NCBI RefSeq assembly: GCF_006716765.1
Contig: NZ_VFPO01000001.1
Coordinates: forward strand, 5,270,001 to 5,334,000
DNA length: 64,000 nt
Origin: Actinomadura hallensis
GTDB lineage: Bacteria > Actinomycetota > Actinomycetes > Streptosporangiales > Streptosporangiaceae
Direction: 5' to 3'
Part shown: in pieces, positions 31,913-40,269 of the stretch
How the letters are laid out: every line of letters begins with the position of its first letter
Numbering within the stretch: position 1 is the stretch's first letter
Translations under genes and position numbers: made by a program
The notes under the pieces: model-generated
Told to the model about the DNA's origin: nothing
Databases searched by the model: none
What the model saw: the letters and a program-made list of their open reading frames with translations, nothing else

Positions 31913-32962
31913 CTACCGAGGAGCTGCGACAGATCGTGCTCCGGTGGCCGGGCCTGTGCCCAGACCCACATGGCGGGCGCTGCTCCGGCGGGAGCGGTAC
32001 GCGGCCCACGCGGCCCGTATGCGGCGGCCCTGGCCCGCGGTGAACTCCCGCATGCAGGTGTCGTAGGCGTAGTCCATGAAGTTGTGCACGGGGTCGCGGC
32101 CCCTCTGCGGGCAGGTGTCGCGGCCGTGCGGGCACGCGGCCGCCGGCCTCGCCTCGTACGGGGTGTCGGCGACGCCGTCGCCGGGCGAGACGCAGCCGTT
32201 CTCGAACGTGTGGAACAGCCCGAGCCAGTGCCCGGTCTCGTGGACGGCCGTGTAGCCGCGGTCGAAGTGACGCAGCGACCCGCCCGGGATGCTGCGGTAG
32301 TCGATGACGACGCCGTCCATGTACGGCCTCTTCCGGTACCACTGGGGGAACGTGGAGAAGCCCAGGACGTCCGTGCCCACCGCGGCGGTGTAGATGTTGA
32401 GCGTGCCGGGCCCGCCCTTGCGCAGGCGCTTCTTCATCGCGGCCTCGTACCTGCGCGGCTGGTGGAACCAGGCCGGGGAGTTGATCCGGTAGTGGCCGGC
32501 CAGGCGGAACCTGACCCCGGTGTCCACGCCGCCTTTCCTCCCCCCGTACGCGGCGTTGAGCGCGGCCATCTGCCGGCCGACGTCCTTCGCGGAGAGCCGC
32601 CCCCTGCTCCCGCTGTGGACGACGTGGAACCGCACCGGGACGACGATGCCCCGCGTCCTGCGGAGCGTGGAGTCGAGGCGCCGCTCGTCGGACGTGCCGT
32701 ACCGGTCGAGGAGCGTCCGGCGGAGGTCGTCGAGCATGGCGACGACCTGGTCGCGTCCCAGGTCGGCATGGTCGTGCGGGCGCGCCCCCTCCGGCCGGGC
32801 GCCCTCCGGCCGGGCGCCGCGCGCCGCGGAGTCCGGGCCGCAGCCGTCGTCGTGCTCCGCGGCCGGGGCGGCCCGCAGCCGCGTCCTGTCACTCACCGAA
32901 CCCGAAACGGCACAGACGGTGACCATCAGTGCGCACAACGAAACCCCGGCCAAGCGCCGCAT
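31913..32962 (-). CDS. Secreted zinc metalloprotease, M43 (pappalysin/cytophagalysin) family
   Basis: This 349-residue exported protease has a signal peptide at about residues 1-20 (RRLAGVSLCALMVTVCAVSG), a short proline/arginine/glutamate repeat (GARPEGARPEGARP) and a pro-region. The catalytic metzincin motif is HETGHWLGLFHTFENGC and the Met-turn is NFMDYAYDTCM. VDTGVRFRLAGHYRI, NIYTAAVGTDVLGFSTFP and GVVIDYRSIPGG are typical for the family. Cysteine pairs around CVSPGDGVADTP and CPHGRDTCPQ fit an extracellular enzyme. Substrate unknown. Confidence 0.93.
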   Translation of the reverse strand: MRRLAGVSLCALMVTVCAVSGSVSDRTRLRAAPAAEHDDGCGPDSAARGARPEGARPEGARPHDHADLGRDQVVAMLDDLRRTLLDRYGTSDERRLDSTLRRTRGIVVPVRFHVVHSGSRGRLSAKDVGRQMAALNAAYGGRKGGVDTGVRFRLAGHYRINSPAWFHQPRRYEAAMKKRLRKGGPGTLNIYTAAVGTDVLGFSTFPQWYRKRPYMDGVVIDYRSIPGGSLRHFDRGYTAVHETGHWLGLFHTFENGCVSPGDGVADTPYEARPAAACPHGRDTCPQRGRDPVHNFMDYAYDTCMREFTAGQGRRIRAAWAAYRSRRSSARHVGLGTGPATGARSVAAPR

Positions 32963-33039
32963 GTATTCCCCCGTATGTCGATGGACCCGGCGTACGGCCG
33001 GGTCCTGTCTGTCACTGAACCCCGTGTTCCACGAACGAC

Positions 33040-33103
33040 GCGGTCCCGCGGCCGGCGTCCCACCGGGGAGGACCCGGTGCGGTGACGCCGTCCGCGGGAC
33101 CGC
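33040..33103 (-). terminator. Long nested stem-loop downstream of DUF3039
   Basis: GCGGTCCCGCGG (33040-33051) pairs with CCGCGGGACCGC (33092-33103). Inside, CGGCGTC/GACGCCG and CACCGGG/CCCGGTG pair again, giving an almost continuous 64-nt hairpin. It lies 54 nt past the DUF3039 stop on the minus strand and just ahead of the M43 gene, so it probably ends the YqgE-DUF3039 transcript. No T-run is present. Confidence 0.65.
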
Positions 33104-33156
33104 CCGCGCGCACGCCAGACGGGGCGGCGCGCCCTCGGCCGTCGCTCAGCGGCCGG

Positions 33157-33417
33157 TCACTCCTCGCCCTCGCCGCCCGGCTTCATGGACTCGTAGATCT
33201 CCTTGCACGCCGGGCAGACGGGGTACTTCTTCGGGTCCCGGTTCGGTACCCAGACCTTGCCGCACAGCGCGATCACCGGCGTGCCGGTCACCGCACTCTC
33301 GGTGATCTTGGCCTTCTTCACATAGTGGGCGAACCGCTCGTGGTCGCCGTCACCGTGCGAGAGGTCCGGCCGGACATCGCTCTGGGTGTCGCCGTCGGGA
33401 AGGATCTTCGTACTCAC
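33157..33417 (-). CDS. DUF3039 zinc-ribbon-like protein
   Basis: This 86-residue actinobacterial protein reads MSTKILPDGDTQSDVRPDLS, then ERFAHYVKKAKITESAVTG, VIALCGKVWVP and YPVCPACKEIYESMKPG. One cysteine in LCGK and a C-x2-C pair in VCPAC suggest a small metal site. GTG at complement 33415-33417 has AAGGTGG upstream; a TAAGGT box 6 nt away could equally act as a -10. It follows YqgE by 9 nt. Function unknown. Confidence 0.88.
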   Translation of the reverse strand: MSTKILPDGDTQSDVRPDLSHGDGDHERFAHYVKKAKITESAVTGTPVIALCGKVWVPNRDPKKYPVCPACKEIYESMKPGGEGEE

Positions 33418-33426
33418 GTGTCCACC

Positions 33427-34011
33427 TTAGTTCAGCGTGGGGTCGTCGGGAAAAGTCGAGACGAACGCCAGGTCGCCGCCCTGCCTGCGCAGCACGTCCC
33501 GCCACAGCCGGTCCGGGTCCGCCGCGAACACGTCCCCCGCCTCGGCGGGGACGAGGTACCAGGAACCGTCCTCGATCTCCGCGCGCAGCTGGCCCGGCGA
33601 CCAGCCGGCGTAGCCGGCGAACACCCGCAGCTGCAGCAGCTCGGCGGCCAGCAGGCCGGGCGGGGCCTCCAGGTCCACCAGGCCGACCCTGGCGACCTCG
33701 GCGCCGCCGTTCAGGGCGCGCCAGCCGAGCGGCTCGTCCTCCCCGGGGAGCCGGGCGAGGGCCAGCGCGTTCTCCAGCGCGACCGGACCGCCCTGGAACA
33801 CCACGGCCGGTCCCGTGGCGAGCTCGGCCCAGGGCGGCAGCACCCGGTCGACGGGGATCTCGGTCGGCCGGTTGAGGACGACCCCCAGCGTGCCGCCCTC
33901 GGCGTCGTGCTCGACGAGCAGGACGACGGTCCGCCGAAAGTTCGGATCCTCCAGCTGAGGGGTCGCCACCAGCAGGAGCCCCACCCTGATGCCGTCTTCC
34001 ATGGGTTCCAT
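33427..34011 (-). CDS. YqgE/AlgH family protein
   Basis: This protein of about 194 residues has the YqgE/AlgH pattern RVGLLLVATPQLEDPNFRRT, VLLVEHDAEGGTLGVVLNRP, FQGGPVALENALAL, RVFAGYAGWSPGQLRAEI and GSWYLVPAEAGDVF. Function is poorly known; the name comes from an alginate-regulation link in pseudomonads. The start is chosen as ATG at complement 34009-34011 because the longer frame (to 34092) adds unrelated residues; GGAGG lies 15 nt upstream, so the exact start is uncertain. Confidence 0.9.
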   Translation of the reverse strand: MEPMEDGIRVGLLLVATPQLEDPNFRRTVVLLVEHDAEGGTLGVVLNRPTEIPVDRVLPPWAELATGPAVVFQGGPVALENALALARLPGEDEPLGWRALNGGAEVARVGLVDLEAPPGLLAAELLQLRVFAGYAGWSPGQLRAEIEDGSWYLVPAEAGDVFAADPDRLWRDVLRRQGGDLAFVSTFPDDPTLN

Positions 34012-34112
34012 GATGCGTTGCGCGGACCTCCGGCGGCACGTCCCCCCACTCGTTAGCCTGTTACGCATTCCTATCGATGGGGATATCGGCACGACAAGGA
34101 CCTAGGTTAAGA

Positions 34113-34127
34113 ATGATCTAGGATCAT
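34113..34127. promoter_or_regulatory. Palindrome ATGATCTAGGATCAT upstream of the LPHTG protein gene
   Basis: A perfect 15-nt palindrome (ATGATC-TAG-GATCAT) lies 36 nt before the start at 34164. It sits in an AT-rich pocket together with CCTAGGTTAA at 34101-34110, in the divergent region between YqgE and the LPHTG gene. Size and symmetry fit an operator for a dimeric repressor; the centre could also contain a -10 (TAGGAT). No regulator was identified. Confidence 0.4.
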
Positions 34128-34163
34128 CGGCCGCCCGCTTGGCGCGGGCCGAGGAGGACAGCG

Positions 34164-34781
34164 ATGCAGTTGCCGCGGGTCGTCATCGCCGCCGTGTTCT
34201 TCGTCATCGGGGCGCTGATCGCGATCCCGGCCCTCATCGACGGGACCGGGGGCGAGTCGAGCGCCTCCACCGCGGCGACCACGTCGCCGGGGCCGTCCGG
34301 CGGCCCCGACCCCTCCGGCTCGCCGAGCCCGTCGGCGACGCCCGCGCCGGTGACGGCCTCGATCGGCTCGCGGGTCTCCTGCCCCGACCGGACGGTGCGG
34401 GTCACGGTCCGCAACACCGGCGACCGCACCGAGGACTTCGGGATCGAGAAGGACGACGGCACCGCCGCGGTCCCGGGCCAGATCCCCGCGAACTCGACCC
34501 GGACGGTCTCGGTCCGGCTCCGCGAGGACCGCACCACCCGCGTCACCGTCAACTGGGCGAACAAGCGGATCGAGAGCGCGACCGTCAAGGCGAACTGCGA
34601 GAAGGCGGGCGCCGCGCCGGCGAAGCCGCCGGAGGAGCTTCCGCACACCGGCCCGGACGCCGTCCTGTGGGCGCGCGCCGCGACCGGCGTCGCCGTCATC
34701 CTCACCGGCGCGATCATCTTCTGGTACGGCGGGATCTGGCCCCGCCGCCGCGACCGGGTCTTCCCCGAGAAGTCGAAGTGA
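34164..34781 (+). CDS. Surface protein with LPHTG-type sorting signal
   Basis: This 205-residue membrane-associated protein has an N-terminal helix VVIAAVFFVIGALIAIPALI followed by a Ser/Thr/Pro/Gly-rich stretch (about 28-62) that looks like an extracellular linker. A beta-rich domain of about 80 residues holds two cysteines (RVSCPDRTVRV, VKANCEKAG), perhaps disulfide-bonded. The C-terminus is a sortase-type signal: ELPHTGPDAV, a helix (LWARAATGVAVILTGAIIFW) and the basic tail WPRRRDRV. The N-terminal helix lacks an obvious cleavage site. AGGAGG precedes the ATG. No sortase gene lies in the window. Confidence 0.75.
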   Translation: MQLPRVVIAAVFFVIGALIAIPALIDGTGGESSASTAATTSPGPSGGPDPSGSPSPSATPAPVTASIGSRVSCPDRTVRVTVRNTGDRTEDFGIEKDDGTAAVPGQIPANSTRTVSVRLREDRTTRVTVNWANKRIESATVKANCEKAGAAPAKPPEELPHTGPDAVLWARAATGVAVILTGAIIFWYGGIWPRRRDRVFPEKSK

Positions 34782-34913
34782 CCACCGGGCGGCTCTGAGG
34801 GGCCGCCGGGCGGACGTGGTGTCGAGGCGGCGGCGCCTTGCGGCCAACACCGGGGCGCCTCCGCCTCGTCGTCGGATCCGCGCGTGCCGAGGGCGCGAGA
34901 CCGGGCGCCGGGA

Positions 34914-36317
34914 TCAGGCCTCGGTGCGGGGGCGGCCCCCGGCGGCCTCGCGGACGGCGCCCGCGACGAAGTTGCTCACGTCCGGGTGGAAGACGCTGGG
35001 GACGATGTAGTTGGGGCCCAGCTCGTCCGGCGTGACGACCTCGGCGAGCGCCTTGGCCGCGGCGGCGAGCATGTCCATGGTGACGACCCCGGCCTGCGCG
35101 TCCAGGAGCCCGCGGAAGACGCCGGGGAACGCCAGCACGTTGTTGATCTGGTTGGGATAGTCGCTGCGGCCGGTGGCGACGACGGCGGCGTGCTCGCGGG
35201 CCTCGTCCGGGTCGACCTCCGGCTCGGGGTTGGCGAGCGCGAACACGATCGCGCCGTCGTTCATCGTGGCGATGTCGTCGCCGGTCAGGATGCCCGGGGC
35301 GGACACGCCGATGAAGACGTCGGCGTCCTTGACGGCGCCGCGCAGGTCGCCCGCGTAGCCGCCCAGGTTGGTGTGGTCGGCGATCCAGGCCAGCGACTCG
35401 TCCATGTCCTCGCGGCCCTTGTGGACGGCGCCCCAGTAGTCGCAGACGACGAGGTCGCGCGCGCCGGCGTGCATCAGCAGCTTCAGGATCGCGTTGCCCG
35501 CGGCGCCCGCGCCCGCCATCGTGATGCGGACCGAGCCGATGTCCTTGCCGACGACGCGCAGCGCGTTGGTCAGCGCGGCGAGGACGCAGATCGCGGTGCC
35601 GTGCTGGTCGTCGTGGAAGACCGGGATGTCCAGCAGCTCGCGGAGCCGGGCCTCGACCTCGAAGCAGCGCGGGGCGGAGATGTCCTCCAGGTTGATGCCG
35701 CCGAACGCGGGCGCGAGGATCTGGACGGTCCGGACGATCTCGTCGGTGTCCTGGGTGTCGAGGCAGATCGGCCACGCGTCGATCCCGGCGAACCGTTTGA
35801 ACAGGGCGGCCTTGCCCTCCATGACGGGCAGCGCGGCCTCCGGGCCGATGTTGCCGAGGCCGAGCACGGCGGAGCCGTCGGTGACGACGGCGACGCTGTT
35901 GCGCTTGACCGTCAGCCGGCGGACGTCCTCGGGGTTGCGGGCGATGGCGAGGGACACGCGGGCGACGCCGGGCGTGTACGCCATCGACAGCTCGTCGCGG
36001 TTGCGCAGCGGCACCTTCGACTGCATCTCGATCTTGCCGCCGAGGTGCATCAGGAACGTCCGGTCGCTGACCTTGTGGATCTTGACGGACTCCATCTGCT
36101 CCAGCGCGGCGGCGATCGCCTCGGCGTGCTGGGTGTCGCGGGTCGCGATCGTGACGTCGATGCGCAGCGTCTCGTGGCCGGCGGTGTTGACGTCGAGGGC
36201 CGTGACGACGCCGCCGGCGTTCTCGACGACGTGGGTGATCTGGCTGACGGCCCTGCCGCCCGCCGGCACCTCCAGCCGGACGGTGATGGAGTACGACACG
36301 CTCGGCACGCTCGCCAC
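34914..36317 (-). CDS. NAD-dependent malic enzyme with N-terminal ACT domain
   Basis: This enzyme decarboxylates malate to pyruvate with reduction of NAD(P). The 467 residues begin with an ACT-like regulatory domain (about 1-85, SYSITVRLEVPAGGRAVSQI). The malic enzyme domain follows with ELSMAYTPGVARVSLAIA, TDGSAVLGLGNIGPEAALPV, FGGINLEDISAPRCFEVE and PVFHDDQHGTAI. The NAD-binding Rossmann segment is RITMAGAGAAGNAILKLL, and FALANPEPEVDPDEA and ATGRSDYPNQINNVLAFPG come later. GTG at complement 36315-36317 has AGAGGGAG about 10 nt upstream. The gene stands alone. Confidence 0.94.
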   Translation of the reverse strand: MASVPSVSYSITVRLEVPAGGRAVSQITHVVENAGGVVTALDVNTAGHETLRIDVTIATRDTQHAEAIAAALEQMESVKIHKVSDRTFLMHLGGKIEMQSKVPLRNRDELSMAYTPGVARVSLAIARNPEDVRRLTVKRNSVAVVTDGSAVLGLGNIGPEAALPVMEGKAALFKRFAGIDAWPICLDTQDTDEIVRTVQILAPAFGGINLEDISAPRCFEVEARLRELLDIPVFHDDQHGTAICVLAALTNALRVVGKDIGSVRITMAGAGAAGNAILKLLMHAGARDLVVCDYWGAVHKGREDMDESLAWIADHTNLGGYAGDLRGAVKDADVFIGVSAPGILTGDDIATMNDGAIVFALANPEPEVDPDEAREHAAVVATGRSDYPNQINNVLAFPGVFRGLLDAQAGVVTMDMLAAAAKALAEVVTPDELGPNYIVPSVFHPDVSNFVAGAVREAAGGRPRTEA

Positions 36318-36642
36318 GGCAACTGCTCCCTCTGTACGGGTTCCTCACGTCCCGCGCGCGTCGCTCCGGTCCGGGGCGGCGGGCCGGGACGGTGCGTCCG
36401 GGGGCCGCGGGCCGGCCCGGTCCCGCGGCTCTCACCTCCCCGGCCGCGACGACGGTCGCTCGACGGGTCGCGCGACGGCCGACGGGGACGGTCGGGCCCC
36501 GGCGGCGCGCGGGCGGTGCGAACACCCGCCCGGTGCGGGCACGAGGCGGCGGAGCCGCGGATCGGCGGGTCAGGCCCCGTAGAACTGATTCATGTGGGCC
36601 GTCCGGCCGCGGTCTTCGCCTCCGAGCATACGCTCAACCCGG
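36318..36642. other. Gene-free stretch between the malic enzyme and CnoX-like genes
   Basis: Only GC-rich shadow frames are present. The left end must hold the malic enzyme promoter; no clear hexamers or strong hairpins were identified. Confidence 0.45.
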
Positions 36643-37590
36643 TCAGAACAGGGCCGACTGGAGAGAACGGCGCGCCTTGGCGACGCGCGGGTCGTCCGCA
36701 GGGAGGAGCTCGAACAGCGACAGCAGGTGCTTGCGGGCGGCGTCGCGGTCGTCGCCCGCGGTGCCGCGCACCGCGGTGACCAGCCGGTCGAACGCCTGCT
36801 CCGGCCGGCCCGTCGCCATCTCCACGTCGGCCGCGCGGATCTGCGCCTGGACGTCGCCGGGCTTCGCGGCGGCCTCCTGGACGGCGCCCTCGGGGTCGAG
36901 CGACCGCACCCGGCGGTGCAGCTCCACCAGCGCGACGCCCTGCTTGGCCCTCGCGTTCCGCGGGTCGCCGGCGAGCATCTCCTCGAACGCCGCCTTGGCC
37001 GCGTCCAGGTCGCCGCGCTGCAGGGCCTCCTCGGCCCGCTGGGTCAGCGGGTCGGCCTGCGCCTCCGCCGCCCCGCCGGGCTGCTCGCCCTCGGGGGCGT
37101 CCGGCAGGATGCCCTCCTTGCGCAGCGCCTGGAAGAGCTGGTCGATGGCCTGGCGCACCTGCGGCTCGGGCGCGGCGCCGTTCAGGAACGGCAGCAGCTG
37201 CCCGGCGACGACCGCCGCCACGAACGGGATGCCCCGCACGCCCATCTGCTGCATGTACGCGGCGAGCTGCGGGTTGGCGTCGATGTCGACCTTGGCCAGG
37301 ATCCACTTGCCTGCCGCCTCTTCGGCGAGCTTCTCCAGGACGGGCCCGAGCTGCTTGCACGGCCCGCACCATTCGGCCCAGAAGTCCACCAGGACCGGAA
37401 CGGTCTGCGACCGCTCGACGACCTCGGTGTTGAACGTCTGGTCCGTGACGTCCACGACGTACTTGCCGGCGGCGCCGGCGCCCGCGGGCGCGCCGCCGCT
37501 CCGGGCCTGGCGTTCCTGCTGCTTCCTGGCGGCGGCCTGAAGCGCCCCCAGGTCGACGGCCCCGTGCAACGAAAAGTCCCGAGAAGGCAT
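36643..37590 (-). CDS. Thioredoxin-fold co-chaperone, CnoX/YbbN-like, with TPR repeats
   Basis: This 315-residue cytosolic protein has a thioredoxin domain at about residues 43-150 and active site C75-C78 in FWAEWCGPCKQLGPVLEKLA. TPR-like helices follow (about 185-315: QRAEEALQRGDLDAAKAAFE, RPEQAFDRLVTAVRG, LLSLFELLPADDPRVAKARR). This is the layout of CnoX-type holdase/redox chaperones; the CGPC motif is intact here, unlike E. coli CnoX. ATG at complement 37588-37590 is preceded by CAGGATGG. The longer frame upstream is not similar to anything. Confidence 0.9.
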   Translation of the reverse strand: MPSRDFSLHGAVDLGALQAAARKQQERQARSGGAPAGAGAAGKYVVDVTDQTFNTEVVERSQTVPVLVDFWAEWCGPCKQLGPVLEKLAEEAAGKWILAKVDIDANPQLAAYMQQMGVRGIPFVAAVVAGQLLPFLNGAAPEPQVRQAIDQLFQALRKEGILPDAPEGEQPGGAAEAQADPLTQRAEEALQRGDLDAAKAAFEEMLAGDPRNARAKQGVALVELHRRVRSLDPEGAVQEAAAKPGDVQAQIRAADVEMATGRPEQAFDRLVTAVRGTAGDDRDAARKHLLSLFELLPADDPRVAKARRSLQSALF

Positions 37591-37783
37591 GGGTCCATCC
37601 TGCCGCATGACCGCGCGTGACCGTGCGTCCGTACGCTCCCAGCGGAGCCCTCCGTGCCCGTCGGCGCGTCCGACACGCCCCGTTCCGTCGCACAAATTCG
37701 GCAAATGCGCGCCTATTTAATTCCCGCCGCCGATGCGCCGGGCAAAGAATCGAGGCGTCCCGGCGTAAAGGCAAAAAGATTGC

Positions 37784-37812
37784 TGGCAGCCATCACCAAG
37801 CCCGGTTATAGT
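37784..37812 (+). promoter_or_regulatory. Candidate promoter of the pseudo-ABC operon
   Basis: TGGCAG (37784-37789) and TATAGT (37807-37812) are separated by 17 nt in an AT-rich island (about 37690-37815) that stands out from the surrounding GC-rich DNA. It lies about 178 nt before the ABC gene start, leaving a long 5' leader. Confidence 0.4.
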
Positions 37813-37989
37813 CACGATGTCGATGCATCGCGGCACGGCAAAAGCGACCGGCGCGCAGGGGCCGCCCGACGGCGGCCGGGCGGCCGGGCGCCGCGTGGCA
37901 GGGTTGGGGGACCGAGGCCACCGGCGTGCCGGGCACCGGGCCTCACCGCCCGCAGCCGCGACCGCATGACGAGCAATGGGGGGAAACTT

Positions 37990-38928
37990 GTGATCGCGGA
38001 GCATTCCGTGATCGTGGCCCGAGGATTGGGTGTCCGCCGCGGGGGGCGGTGGCTCCTGCGCCCGGTGACCTTCGGCGTGCCCGAAGGCGTGGTCGGCCTG
38101 GCCGGTCCACCTGGTGCCGGTAAATCCACTCTGCTGGCCACGTTCGCGACCTTGCGCAGGCCGGACGCCGGCGCGCTGCACGTCCTCGGCCACGACGTCG
38201 CCCACGCCGCCGGCGTGCGCGCCGCGCGGGCCGGCGTCGGCTACCTGCCCGCGCGGTTCTCCCGCGCGGAGCACATGACGGCCGGGGAGTTCGTCGAGTA
38301 CGCGGCGTACTACAAGCGGACGAGCGCGTCCGCCGCGCGTTCCATGGTGCGGCGGCTCGACCTCGGCGAGGCCGCCGGCACGGAGCTGGCGCTGCTGCCG
38401 CCCGACGTCCGGCTGCGGGCCGGGCTCGCCGCCGCCTGCGTCCACGAGCCCGAGGTCGTGCTGCTGGACGACCCGTTCGGCGAGCTGTGCGCCGCCGCCG
38501 AACCGTGGCCCACCGGCGCGGGCGGCCCCGGACGCCGGGCGCTGACCGCGGCGATGGCGGAGCTGGTCCCGGTCCTCCGCACCCTCGCCCCGACGGTGGT
38601 GGTGACCGCCGACGCCACCGAGACGCTCACCGGCTGGTGCGACCGCCTTTTCACGCTCGCGCGGGGCAGGCTGACCGAGCACGCGACGGGTTCCGCCGCG
38701 GCCCGCCGCGGCCGCACCGCCGCCGACCGCCGCACCGCCGACCGCCGCACCGCCGACCGCCGCGCCGCCGACCGGGGCGCCGAACCGGCGGGCCCGCCCG
38801 CGCCGGCGCCGGTGAAGCGCCGGCCCGCGCGGCCGGCGCCGCCGCAGATGACGCTGCCCAGGATGCCGCTCCCGGCGGCGAGGCTGCGGGTGCGGCGGCC
38901 GCCCGCCGGGAGCGCCAGCGGTGTCTGA
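37990..38928 (+). CDS. ABC-transporter-like ATPase with degenerate catalytic motifs
   Basis: This 312-residue protein has the fold order of an ABC nucleotide-binding domain but few working motifs. Walker A is intact (GLAGPPGAGKSTLL). The Q-loop position reads VGYLPARFS, without Gln. The LSGGQ signature is replaced by LLPPDVRLRAGLA, the Walker B glutamate is Asp in VVLLDDPFGE, and the H-loop reads VVVTADATE, without His. A basic D-R-R-T-A repeat and a Pro/Arg-rich tail follow from about residue 240. GTG 37990 has GGGGGGAAA upstream and is preferred over the ATG at 37966. The next gene overlaps by 8 nt and encodes its membrane partner. ATP hydrolysis is doubtful. Confidence 0.8.
   Translation: MIAEHSVIVARGLGVRRGGRWLLRPVTFGVPEGVVGLAGPPGAGKSTLLATFATLRRPDAGALHVLGHDVAHAAGVRAARAGVGYLPARFSRAEHMTAGEFVEYAAYYKRTSASAARSMVRRLDLGEAAGTELALLPPDVRLRAGLAAACVHEPEVVLLDDPFGELCAAAEPWPTGAGGPGRRALTAAMAELVPVLRTLAPTVVVTADATETLTGWCDRLFTLARGRLTEHATGSAAARRGRTAADRRTADRRTADRRAADRGAEPAGPPAPAPVKRRPARPAPPQMTLPRMPLPAARLRVRRPPAGSASGV
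38725..38781 (+). repeat. 15-bp tandem repeat inside the pseudo-ABC gene
   Basis: The unit GACCGCCGCACCGCC occurs at 38725-38739 and 38740-38754, a one-base variant at 38755-38769, then a partial copy. It encodes D-R-R-T-A repeats in the linker behind the ATPase domain. Being in frame, copy-number change would lengthen the basic linker without breaking the gene. Confidence 0.75.
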
Positions 38929-40258
38929 CCTGGGGCGGGTGCTCCGGCTGGACGCCCGTCGCACGGCGCTGCTGGTCGCGGTGCCGGTTCTCACCCTCGT
39001 CGGGACGGCCGCGGCCGGGTTGTCGCTGCACTCGACGGTCCCCTACTGGGACAACGCCGTCGTGGCGCTGGTCGACGCGGTCCGCCTGGCGGGCCCCGTG
39101 GGCGCCGCGCTGGCGGCGTGGACGGCGGTCCGGGAGCGCCCTCTCGACTATCTGCGCGACCTCACGGCACGGTCCCCCGCCACCGGCGCGCTGTTCGACC
39201 TGTTGCTGCTGTCCGCCGCGGCGATGGTCTCCTACGTCACGGTCACGGCGATGGTCGTCGCGGTCACCCTCGCCCAGGGCGGCGCGGGGCAGCTGCACAT
39301 CGTGGGCGTGGCGTCGGGCGCGGGCTCCCTCATCCTGCACGTCGTCGCGGGCTACCTCGCGGGACGGGCCGTGCCGCACCGCGCCACGGCGGCCCTCGTC
39401 CTCGTCGCGGCGTCCCTGTGGGCGGCGCTCCGCGTCCCGGGCACGTCGTGGTGGACCCTGCTCCCCCCGGCGGCGTTCGACGAGATCGCCCTGTTCACGA
39501 CGCTGCGTCCCCGCGTCCTCGCCGGGCAGGTCGTCTGGACGGCGGGGCTGACCGCCGCGCTGGTCCTCGGCTACGTGCTGCGGGTGACGCGGCGGCTCTG
39601 GCTCGTCCTGCCGCTGCTGGCGGCGCTGGCCGCGACGGCGGTCGCGACGCTCGACCTCCGCGGCTCCGGCGGCACGGTCGTGCCCGTCCGGGCCGAGCAG
39701 GTGTGCCGGGAGTGGCCGCTGACCGTGTGCGTCCACCCCGCCCTGCGGGAGGCGCTGCCCGTGCTGACGGCCGCGGCCACTCCCCTCGCCGCGCGCCTCG
39801 CCGGCACGCCCGGCGCGTTCACCCGCGTGGAGCAGCTCCCGGCGTGGAAGCCCGTCACGGTGGCGGGCGGCGTGGCCACCGTCCACCTCGACGAGGGGCT
39901 CTCACCCGGCTACGCGACGCGCGCCGTCCGGCAGATCAGCCGCAGCCTCAGGGACGTCCACGCCTGCGCGGCGTCGCCCGGCTCCCCCGACCGGTACCGG
40001 TCGCTGGTCGACGCGTGGCTCCTCGGCGAGGAGCTGCCCGAGGTCCCCGACGCCCGCGCGGCGCACGCCTTCGCCTCCTGGAGCGAGGCGCGGCGCCGCG
40101 CCTGGTTCCGGCTCAACTTCGACGCCTACCGCGCCTGCGCGCTGGGCCCGGCCAACTTCCGCCGGGACGCGTCCCCCGGCGTCTCCAAGCGCGCCAAGCG
40201 CGCGGCCACGGACGCGAACGCCAAGCCGAGGCGGCAGCTCCGCGCTCCCCGCGGCTGA
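38921..40258 (+). CDS. Polytopic membrane protein paired with the degenerate ABC ATPase
   Basis: This 445-residue protein has about six membrane helices in its first 245 residues (for example TALLVAVPVLTLVGTAAAGL, LLLLSAAAMVSYVTVTAMVV, LPLLAALAATAVATLDL). A soluble, probably extracytosolic domain follows with two cysteine pairs (QVCREWPLTVCVHP, VHACAASPGS..YRACALGP). The C-terminal tail is basic. The architecture resembles ABC-2-type permeases with an added outer domain, but no family was firmly recognised. GTG 38921 overlaps the end of the ATPase gene by 8 nt, so the two are made together. Confidence 0.7.
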   Translation: MSDLGRVLRLDARRTALLVAVPVLTLVGTAAAGLSLHSTVPYWDNAVVALVDAVRLAGPVGAALAAWTAVRERPLDYLRDLTARSPATGALFDLLLLSAAAMVSYVTVTAMVVAVTLAQGGAGQLHIVGVASGAGSLILHVVAGYLAGRAVPHRATAALVLVAASLWAALRVPGTSWWTLLPPAAFDEIALFTTLRPRVLAGQVVWTAGLTAALVLGYVLRVTRRLWLVLPLLAALAATAVATLDLRGSGGTVVPVRAEQVCREWPLTVCVHPALREALPVLTAAATPLAARLAGTPGAFTRVEQLPAWKPVTVAGGVATVHLDEGLSPGYATRAVRQISRSLRDVHACAASPGSPDRYRSLVDAWLLGEELPEVPDARAAHAFASWSEARRRAWFRLNFDAYRACALGPANFRRDASPGVSKRAKRAATDANAKPRRQLRAPRG

Positions 40259-40269
40259 GCAGCCGCAGG

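Noticed and set aside
38725..38781. Short direct repeats considered as a CRISPR fragment
   Set aside because: The 15-bp units are contiguous without spacers and lie in frame inside a coding region.
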